In this document: piece after piece, positions 1 through 5,332 of the stretch
Layout: each line of letters starts with the position of its first letter
Position numbering within the stretch: position 1 is the first letter of the stretch
Assembly (NCBI GenBank): GCA_934569215.1
Contig: CAKTKF010000108.1
Location: 1 to 5,332 of the forward strand
Source: an uncultured Oscillospiraceae bacterium
Lineage (GTDB): Bacteria; Bacillota; Clostridia; Oscillospirales; Oscillospiraceae
Direction of reading: 5' to 3'
DNA length: 5,332 nt
The notes under the pieces: generated by a model
What the model saw: the letters and a program-made list of their open reading frames with translations, nothing else
Database searches by the model: none
What the model was told of the DNA's origin: nothing
Translations under genes and position numbers: made by a program

Positions 1-1666
1 CCGCCTTTTCCGGCTGCTGCTGAGCCAGTACGACGTGGGAACCATCCCGCCGGTGCTGGACGCGGTGCAGGTCGGCCCCGTGTCCGCCATGCGCTGCCAT
101 CAGGAAAAGCACCTGATTGTGCTGGGGGCGGAGGAAGGCAAGCTTCCCGGCTACTCTGGCTCCGCCGGTGTCCTGACCGATCAGGAGCGGGTCACCCTCC
201 GGGAGCTGGGCGTACCCCTCACCGGCGGCGCCATGGAGGGCGTGCAGGCGGAATTTGCGGAGATTTACGGCTGCTTCTGCGGCGCTATGGCGTCTGTCAG
301 CGTGTTTTGCTCCGGCGACCAGCCGTCCTTTGTCTACCGCCGCCTGAATGAGCTCGCGGGCGGGGAGCAGCAGGTGAAAAACACCCTGGGCTTTGCCCCG
401 GCGGATGGATGGGAAACGGGGGCATACCTTGCCCGGTGGGACGCCGGGGACGTTGCCGGACGTTTGAATGTCCGGGATACATATCTGGAAACCTGCCATC
501 GGCGGGATTACCGCTTCGGAAAGGTGGAGCGGGAAACCATTGGCAAACTCTACGGCTCGACGCTGAATCTTTCCGCCTCTCAGATCGACCGTCAGGCGGA
601 GTGCCGCCTGTCCTACTTCCTCAAGTACGGCCTTCGGGTGCAGGAGCGGAAGGAAGCCGCCATCGACCCGGCGGAATTCGGAACCTATGTCCACGCGGTG
701 CTGGAAAATTCCGCCCGCCGCATTGGGGAGTTGGGGGGATTCCACAGGGTTTCCCTGGAAGAAACGCTGGAAATTGCCCATGGCTTCAGCGAGGAATACG
801 CCCGGGAGCATTTCAGCCAGATCGAGTCGGAACGGGTGACGTATCTGTTCCGCCGCCATATCCAGGAGCTGGACATGGTGGTTCGGGAGCTGTGGCAGGA
901 GCTGAGCCAGGCGGCGTTTGCCCCGGCGGGCTTTGAAGTCGGCTTCGGCGACGGGGAGGGTCTGCCGCCCATCCCAATTCCAAACGGCGGCATGAACGCG
1001 GTTCTGCGGGGCTTTATTGACCGGGTGGACACCTGGGACAATGGCGTCAGCCGCTATTACCGGGTGGTGGACTACAAAACCGGCAAAAAGGATTTTGATT
1101 ACTGCGACGTATTCAACGGCGTGGGGCTGCAAATGCTTTTGTACATGTTCGCCCTGAAAAGCAGCGGAAGCGATATGCTGGGCGACCGCCCGGTGGCCGC
1201 CGGGGTGCAGTATTTTCCCGCCCGTGCGCCCTATCTGAACGCCGACGGCAAGCTGACCGCCGGGGAAGCGGAGCAGGAGCGAATTTCCCAGTGGAAGCGG
1301 AAGGGGCTGCTTCTGAACGATGAAGCCGTTTTGCAGGCGATGGAGCCGGGAGACGCGCCTAAGCGGATGTGCTACAGCGTGAAAAAGGACGGCACCGTTT
1401 CCGGCGACCTTGCCGACCGGCAGCAGCTGAAGCTGTTGGAGGGGTACGTGTTCCGGGTGCTGTCCAAACTGGTGGAGGACATCGTCTCCGGCAATGTGGA
1501 GCCGAACCCATACACCCGGGGCAGCGCCCACGACGCCTGCCGGTTCTGTCCCTATGGCCCCATTTGCCATCCGGCGGCCGTAGAAGGGCGGAGGAATTAC
1601 AAAATGATGGATGCTCAGCGGTTCTGGGAGGAGATCGGAAAGGAGATGGGAGACCATGGCGGATAA
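1..1666 (+). CDS. addB: AddB, ATP-dependent helicase/nuclease subunit B (3' part, N-terminus outside window)
   Basis: This is the C-terminal 554 residues of AddB (reading frame from base 2); the family usually has about 1100-1200 residues, so roughly half is missing to the left. AddB pairs with AddA to process DNA double-strand ends for RecA-dependent repair. Visible residues 1-170 are the end of the helicase-like half, with the family signature GAEEGKLP (about 42-49). The nuclease domain follows. It opens with LSASQIDRQAECRLSYF (Cys201) and has GTYVHAVLE (His231), GFIDRVD (Asp340), VVDYKTGKK (Asp357, Lys359) and LQMLLY, a complete PD-(D/E)XK set. Near the end, Cys513, Cys516 and Cys522 form C-x2-C-x5-C, which with Cys201 matches the 4Fe-4S staple known from B. 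subtilis AddB. The GTG at 35 is not a start, because the frame is open to the window edge and the upstream residues fit AddB. The stop overlaps the addA start. The ATP-binding and Chi-recognition regions cannot be judged here. Confidence 0.96.
   Translation, partial: RLFRLLLSQYDVGTIPPVLDAVQVGPVSAMRCHQEKHLIVLGAEEGKLPGYSGSAGVLTDQERVTLRELGVPLTGGAMEGVQAEFAEIYGCFCGAMASVSVFCSGDQPSFVYRRLNELAGGEQQVKNTLGFAPADGWETGAYLARWDAGDVAGRLNVRDTYLETCHRRDYRFGKVERETIGKLYGSTLNLSASQIDRQAECRLSYFLKYGLRVQERKEAAIDPAEFGTYVHAVLENSARRIGELGGFHRVSLEETLEIAHGFSEEYAREHFSQIESERVTYLFRRHIQELDMVVRELWQELSQAAFAPAGFEVGFGDGEGLPPIPIPNGGMNAVLRGFIDRVDTWDNGVSRYYRVVDYKTGKKDFDYCDVFNGVGLQMLLYMFALKSSGSDMLGDRPVAAGVQYFPARAPYLNADGKLTAGEAEQERISQWKRKGLLLNDEAVLQAMEPGDAPKRMCYSVKKDGTVSGDLADRQQLKLLEGYVFRVLSKLVEDIVSGNVEPNPYTRGSAHDACRFCPYGPICHPAAVEGRRNYKMMDAQRFWEEIGKEMGDHGG
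1640..1645 (+). promoter_or_regulatory. Shine-Dalgarno for addA
   Basis: AAGGAG lies inside the last codons of addB, 10 nt before the ATG at 1656. It decides the addA start: the longer open frame from the ATG at 1611 would add 15 residues (rich in Arg and Ser) that lie out of frame over addB coding sequence and do not resemble an AddA N-terminus. The ATG at 1646 is in the addB frame. Placing the site within addB makes translational coupling likely. Confidence 0.75.
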
Positions 1667-4600
1667 ACTGACGCCCCAGCAGCAAATGGCCGTGACCAGC
1701 CGGGGCGGCAAGCTGCTGGTTTCCGCAGCCGCCGGTTCCGGCAAGACCAAGGTATTGGTCGACCGGCTGCTGGGCTTTCTGACACAGGAACATGACCCGG
1801 CCAACCTGGACGAATTTCTCATCATCACCTACACCAAGGCCGCCGCGTCGGAGCTTCGGGGGAAAATCGCCGCCAAACTGACGGAGGAAATTGCCAGGCA
1901 GCCGGAAAACCGGCATTTGCAGCGGCAGATGCAGCGCCTATTTCTGACGAAAATCTCCACCGTTCACGGATTTTGTTCCGATTTGCTTCGGGAATATGCC
2001 TATAAACTGGACATTGCAGCGGATTTCCGGGTGGCGGATGAAAACGAGTGCCGGGAAATCCGGGAGACGGTGCTGGAAGGTTTGCTCGACCGCGCCTATG
2101 AAACGGCGGGGGACGACCCGGATTTCCGGGCGTTTGTGGACACCCAGGGCGTGGGGCGATCGGATCGACAGGTGCCGGAGCTCGTCGAAAAGGTCTACGA
2201 CAGCGCCCACTGCCACCTGAACCCGGAGGCATGGCTGGACAAATGCCTGACCGACGCGGAGGCCGAGGGCATCGGCGACGCCGGGGAGACGGTGTGGGGG
2301 CAATACCTGATTCGGGATTTTCGGGAATATCTGGACTGCCAGATGGCGGTGCTTCGGCAATGCGCCGAAAGCGCCGACAGCTGCCCCGGCCTGGAAAAGC
2401 CCGCCGTTACTCTGAGAGACGCTTTGTACCAGCTGGAGCAGCTTCGCGCCTGCACGACCTGGGATGATATCGCGGCAAAGCGGGAGCCTCGTTTCGGGTC
2501 GCTGCGGTTTCCCACCAAGAATAACCCCGACCCGGAGCTGACGGAACGGATCAAAGCCGCCTGGTCGGCCTGCAAGGACGGCCTGAGAAAGAAGCTGGTG
2601 GGCTTTTCCAACGATTCCGCTCAGGTGCTGACAGACCTCCACCAGACAGCCGCCGCCCAGCGGGGGCTGGTGGCGCTGGTAAGGCAGTTTGACCGGGATT
2701 ATTCCGCGGCCAAACGCAGCCGCCGGGTGCTGGATTTCGGGGATTTGGAGCATAAGACCCTGGATTTGCTCCTGGGAAAATCCCGAAGCCAGCCTACCGC
2801 CGCTGCCCGGGAGATCGGGCGGCGCTACCGGGAGATCATGGTGGACGAGTACCAGGACTCCAACGGCGTGCAGGACGCGATTTTCGACGCCCTGACCCGG
2901 GAGAAGCAGAACTGCTTCATGGTCGGCGACGTGAAGCAGTCCATCTACCAGTTCCGTTTGGCCGACCCGGGCATTTTCCTGGAAAAGTACGAAAAATACG
3001 TCCCCGCCCGGCAGGCGGAGCCGGGGCAGGGAAGAAAAATTCTTCTGAGCCATAATTTCCGTTCCGGCGCGGAGGTTATCGACGCGGTGAACGACGTGTT
3101 CCACACCTGTATGCGCCCCAAGGTGGGCGGGCTGACCTACGGGGAAGCGGAGGAGCTTCGGGAGGGAATTCCCCACGTGCCGCTGGATGATGCCGTGGAG
3201 CTGCATGTGATCGAGACCCGGGACGACCAGTATCCCGAGGAAGCGGCCTTTGTGGCGGAGCAAATCGCCCGGATGCTGCGGGAGGGAACGCCGGTGCGGG
3301 ACGGCGACGGCCTGCGGCCGGTTCGTCCGGGGGACATCGTCATTCTGCTTCGTTCCCCCGGCAGCGGCGGCGGGTATTTCCAGAAGGCGCTGGAAGCCCG
3401 GGGCATTCGCTGCGCCTCGGGGGGCGGCACGGATTTGCTGCAAACCCAGGAGATCGGCACCCTGCGCGCGTTACTGCAAGTGATCTGGAATCCCCGGCAG
3501 GACATTCCGCTGGTCAGTACGCTGGCAAGCCCCATTTTCGGCTTCACCGCCGACGAACTGGCGGCAATCCGAAGCAGGCAAAAAAAGGGCGCGTTCTATG
3601 ACGCGCTGCTGCTCAGCGACAATCCGAAGGAAAAAACCTTCCTGAGCACCCTGGACAAGCTGCGCCGGGAAGCAAGGATGAACCCCTTGACGGCACTTCT
3701 GGAAAATTGCTTTGCCCTGACCAGACTGGACAGCGTCTACGCCGCCATGCCCGGCGGAGAGGCGAAAGCCGCCAATATTCAGACGTTTTATCAGCTTGCA
3801 GCGGATTTTGAAAGCGGCAATCTGAAGGATTTGGGGCAGTTTTTGGATTTCCTGGACGCCATGGAGGAAAAAGGGCTGATTTCGGCGGCACTGTCACCCG
3901 CCGGATGCGTGACCATTATGAGCATCCACAAGTCCAAGGGACTGGAATTTCCTGTGGTGTTCCTCAGCAACCTTTCCCGGCGGTTCAATACGGAGAGCCA
4001 GCGCGCCCAGATTCTCTGCGACCGGGAGTTGGGGCTGGGGCTTTCCGTGGCGGACAGCAAAAACCGGGTGCGTTATTCCTCCGTCGCCAAGCGTGCCATC
4101 GCCGCGAAAATGGCGGCGGAAAGCCTGTCGGAGGAGCTGCGGGTGCTGTACGTCGCCATGACCCGGGCGCGGGATCGCCTGATTATGACCTACGGCGAAA
4201 AAAATCCCGGAAAGGTGATTCAGGATATCGCCCTTCGTCAGGATTTTGACGGGGGAGAGCTATTGTGCCGGGAGGCGGCGCGTCCCGGACAGTGGGTTCT
4301 GATGGCTGCGGTGCGCCATACCGAGGCGGGAGCGCTGCACGCTCTGGGCGGCCGACCCGGCGAGACAAAGCTGGGTAATCGCCCATGGGTGATTCGCGTA
4401 TCCGAAGCCCCGGAAGCGGAAGATGCCGTTGGGGCAGAGACGGATATCCGTCCCGCAATGCCTGACGGTGTGGAACAGGCGCTGCAAGACGCCCTGTCCT
4501 TCCGATATGCCCACGACGCGGCGACCCGTGCGCCCTCCAAGCAGACGGCGACCAACCGCAAAGGCCGCGCCAAGGACGAGGAAGCGGCGGAGGACACCCA

Positions 4601-5165
4601 GGAGCCGAGATTCCTGACCCGGGATTTCCGCCGCCCGTCCTTCCTGGCAGAACGCCGCGGCGGCAAGGCCTACGGCAGCGCCATTCATGCCGTACTGCAA
4701 TACCTGCGCTATGAAAACTGCGGCAGCGAGGACGAAGTAAAGGCGGAGATCGACCGTCTGGTTTCTCAGAAATTCATCACCGAGGAACAGGGAAAACTGG
4801 CGGACAGCGGGAAAATCGCGGCGTTTTTCGATACGGAAATCGGCCGGAAGCTTCGCGCCGGATGCCCATGCCTGCGGGAATTCAAGTTCTCCATCCTCGA
4901 CGACGGCAGTCATTACGGTGACGGCCTGGAGGGGGAACAGGTGCTGTTGCAGGGCGTCGTGGACTGCGCGCTGCTGGAAAAGGACGGCATCATCGTGCTG
5001 GATTTCAAAACCGATCATGTCACGGAAAGCACGGTGGCCGGGGCGGCAGAACGCTACCGGCTCCAGGTGCAGACCTACGCCGAAGCCCTGAGCCGCATTT
5101 ATGAAATGCCGGTCAAGGCAAAGTATCTCTATTTCTTCCAGCTGGGAAGATTTATGGAAGTATAA
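1656..5165 (+). CDS. addA: AddA, ATP-dependent helicase/nuclease subunit A
   Basis: Complete 1169-residue AddA, near the usual length (about 1150-1250). It is the SF1A (UvrD-like) motor and one of the two nucleases of AddAB, a cytoplasmic enzyme that resects double-strand breaks. Helicase motifs in order: Q motif LTPQQQ (5-10); Walker A AAGSGKT (Lys30); Ia TYTKAAASEL (58-67); Ib STVHGFC (101-107); II VDEYQDSN (396-403, Asp397/Glu398); III MVGDVKQSIYQFR (422-434); IV HNFRS (Arg469); V SIHKSKGLEFPVVFL (about 756-770); VI LYVAMTRARDRL (831-842, Arg837). A polar, charged linker (about 961-984) leads to the RecB-type nuclease: GSAIHAVL (His1011), GVVD (Asp1103), VLDFKTD (Asp1116, Lys1118) and QVQTY (Q1137-Y1141). 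No catalytic residue is missing. The ATG at 1656 is chosen because it gives MADKLTPQQ, a normal AddA beginning, with an SD 10 nt upstream. It overlaps addB by 11 nt, so the two are probably co-transcribed and coupled. The gene ends 7 nt before a strong hairpin. Confidence 0.98.
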   Translation: MADKLTPQQQMAVTSRGGKLLVSAAAGSGKTKVLVDRLLGFLTQEHDPANLDEFLIITYTKAAASELRGKIAAKLTEEIARQPENRHLQRQMQRLFLTKISTVHGFCSDLLREYAYKLDIAADFRVADENECREIRETVLEGLLDRAYETAGDDPDFRAFVDTQGVGRSDRQVPELVEKVYDSAHCHLNPEAWLDKCLTDAEAEGIGDAGETVWGQYLIRDFREYLDCQMAVLRQCAESADSCPGLEKPAVTLRDALYQLEQLRACTTWDDIAAKREPRFGSLRFPTKNNPDPELTERIKAAWSACKDGLRKKLVGFSNDSAQVLTDLHQTAAAQRGLVALVRQFDRDYSAAKRSRRVLDFGDLEHKTLDLLLGKSRSQPTAAAREIGRRYREIMVDEYQDSNGVQDAIFDALTREKQNCFMVGDVKQSIYQFRLADPGIFLEKYEKYVPARQAEPGQGRKILLSHNFRSGAEVIDAVNDVFHTCMRPKVGGLTYGEAEELREGIPHVPLDDAVELHVIETRDDQYPEEAAFVAEQIARMLREGTPVRDGDGLRPVRPGDIVILLRSPGSGGGYFQKALEARGIRCASGGGTDLLQTQEIGTLRALLQVIWNPRQDIPLVSTLASPIFGFTADELAAIRSRQKKGAFYDALLLSDNPKEKTFLSTLDKLRREARMNPLTALLENCFALTRLDSVYAAMPGGEAKAANIQTFYQLAADFESGNLKDLGQFLDFLDAMEEKGLISAALSPAGCVTIMSIHKSKGLEFPVVFLSNLSRRFNTESQRAQILCDRELGLGLSVADSKNRVRYSSVAKRAIAAKMAAESLSEELRVLYVAMTRARDRLIMTYGEKNPGKVIQDIALRQDFDGGELLCREAARPGQWVLMAAVRHTEAGALHALGGRPGETKLGNRPWVIRVSEAPEAEDAVGAETDIRPAMPDGVEQALQDALSFRYAHDAATRAPSKQTATNRKGRAKDEEAAEDTQEPRFLTRDFRRPSFLAERRGGKAYGSAIHAVLQYLRYENCGSEDEVKAEIDRLVSQKFITEEQGKLADSGKIAAFFDTEIGRKLRAGCPCLREFKFSILDDGSHYGDGLEGEQVLLQGVVDCALLEKDGIIVLDFKTDHVTESTVAGAAERYRLQVQTYAEALSRIYEMPVKAKYLYFFQLGRFMEV

Positions 5166-5172
5166 AAAATTT

Positions 5173-5200
5173 ACGGGCGCCCGGGATTCCGGGCGCCCGT
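5173..5200. terminator. Bidirectional intrinsic terminator between convergent genes
   Basis: A perfect inverted repeat has 12-bp arms (5173-5184 and 5189-5200, ACGGGCGCCCGG with its complement) and a 4-nt loop. It starts 7 nt after the addA stop and, read on the minus strand, 6 nt after the stop of the small gene. On the plus strand only three T follow or end the stem (5200-5202), a weak U-tract. On the minus strand the stem is followed by AAA and then six T (5169-5164), a better but slightly displaced U-tract. It therefore probably serves both genes, more classically the minus-strand one. Confidence 0.85.
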
Positions 5201-5206
5201 TTGCCG

Positions 5207-5332
5207 TCAGCGGCAGTTCTTGTTCTGAGACTGGTTCTCGCTGCGGTTTTCGCTGCGGTTCTCAGTACGGTTCTCTTTCTCGTTCTTATTCTGGTTGCTG
5301 TTCTGATTTCTGTTCTGGTTCTGGTTATTCAT
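5207..5332 (-). CDS. Small Asn-rich tetrapeptide-repeat protein, function unknown
   Basis: A 41-residue frame runs from the ATG at 5332-5330 to a TGA at 5209-5207. It begins MNNQNQNRNQN and ends QNKNCR. Composition: 15 Asn, 6 Gln, 5 Arg, 5 Glu, 4 Ser, 3 Lys, 1 Thr, 1 Cys and the Met, with no aliphatic or aromatic residue apart from Met1. Lys/Arg exceed Glu by three. From Asn5 to Cys40 it reads as nine tetrapeptides that each start with Asn: first N-Q-N-x, then N-R-[S/T]-E. It should be soluble and disordered, with no signal peptide or membrane segment. A terminator-like hairpin begins 6 nt after the stop, which supports a real transcription unit converging on addA. The ATG is the last codon of the window, so the RBS and promoter cannot be seen and a longer N-terminus cannot be excluded. 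I do not recognise the family. Asn/Gln-rich small proteins, including some spore-associated ones, are a loose analogy only. A low-complexity non-coding stretch is the main alternative. Confidence 0.6.
   Translation of the reverse strand: MNNQNQNRNQNSNQNKNEKENRTENRSENRSENQSQNKNCR
5213..5320 (-). repeat. Nine degenerate 12-bp tandem units inside the Asn-rich gene
   Basis: On the minus strand the coding sequence splits into nine consecutive 12-nt units, each starting with an Asn codon (AAC, once AAT). The best-conserved neighbours are AACCGCAGCGAA and AACCGCAGCGAG; on the plus strand these give the identical 11-mer TCGCTGCGGTT at 5238-5248 and 5250-5260. The outer units have diverged (AACCAGAACAGA, AACCAGTCTCAG), mostly in ways that keep Asn first. 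This is an internal minisatellite-like array and not a mobile or CRISPR repeat. Confidence 0.7.

Noticed and set aside
35..37. GTG as a start codon of the first gene
   Set aside because: The same frame is open back to base 2 with residues that fit AddB, and the protein would lack half of the family length.
1611..1655. Upstream ATG extending AddA by 15 residues
   Set aside because: The extra residues (rich in Arg and Ser) do not resemble AddA N-termini, and the ATG at 1656 has the properly placed AAGGAG.
1359..1916. 185-codon minus-strand frame spanning the addB-addA junction
   Set aside because: It overlaps two well-supported genes, and its Pro/Arg/Gly-rich sequence is typical of out-of-frame GC-rich translation.
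1938..3443. 501-codon open frame on the minus strand across addA
   Set aside because: It lies wholly inside a clearly functional addA. Its product has no recognisable domain, and long antisense frames are expected opposite GC-biased codons.
3905..4249. Plus-strand 114-codon frame inside addA
   Set aside because: Out of frame over AddA motifs V and VI, which are intact in the main frame. It could be entered only by slippage at the A-run 4198-4204, for which there is no support.
4260..5018. 252-codon minus-strand open frame opposite the AddA linker and nuclease region
   Set aside because: A shadow of addA codon bias: no recognisable motif, and no intergenic space or terminator of its own.
1..5332. 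Search for CRISPR array, tRNA/rRNA, insertion sequence, prophage or a novel defence cassette
   Set aside because: Apart from about 40 nt between addA and the small gene, every base is coding. I saw no spaced direct repeats, transposase, integrase or RNA gene signature. AddAB is a housekeeping repair enzyme, even though it also degrades foreign linear DNA.

Overview
This window is almost entirely one DNA-repair locus: the 3' part of addB and a complete addA, encoding the two subunits of the AddAB helicase-nuclease, the RecBCD counterpart of Bacillota and some other bacteria. The sequence is GC-rich by eye, the genes lie in the order addB-addA, and the proteins resemble those of GC-rich Clostridia. 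An Oscillospiraceae-like gut Clostridium is therefore my best guess for the host, but this is inference from family resemblance and not a database result.

Layout. Positions 1-1666 (+) hold the C-terminal 554 residues of AddB, open at the left edge. They cover the end of the helicase-like half and the whole nuclease domain, with its four iron-sulfur cysteines. Positions 1656-5165 (+) hold complete AddA (1169 aa), whose start overlaps the addB stop by 11 nt behind a good Shine-Dalgarno. All UvrD/SF1A helicase motifs and a C-terminal RecB-type nuclease motif set are intact. A perfect 12-bp GC-rich hairpin (5173-5200) lies between addA and a convergent small gene and probably terminates transcription from both sides. 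Positions 5207-5332 (-) encode a 41-residue, asparagine-rich, very hydrophilic peptide built of tetrapeptides that each begin with Asn. Its ATG is the last codon in the window, so its promoter and ribosome binding site are not visible.

How the genes work together. By family knowledge, AddA supplies the ATP-driven 3'-5' motor and one nuclease. AddB supplies the second nuclease, the Fe-S-stabilised fold and, in its part outside the window, Chi recognition. Together they resect double-strand ends and leave a 3' tail for RecA. Translational coupling of the two genes fits a fixed-ratio heterodimer. The small convergent gene has no evident link to this pathway.

No new multi-gene system is visible. 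The least ordinary items are the Asn-tetrad mini-protein and a dnaX-like A AAA AAG heptamer in frame inside addA, followed almost at once by a -1-frame stop.
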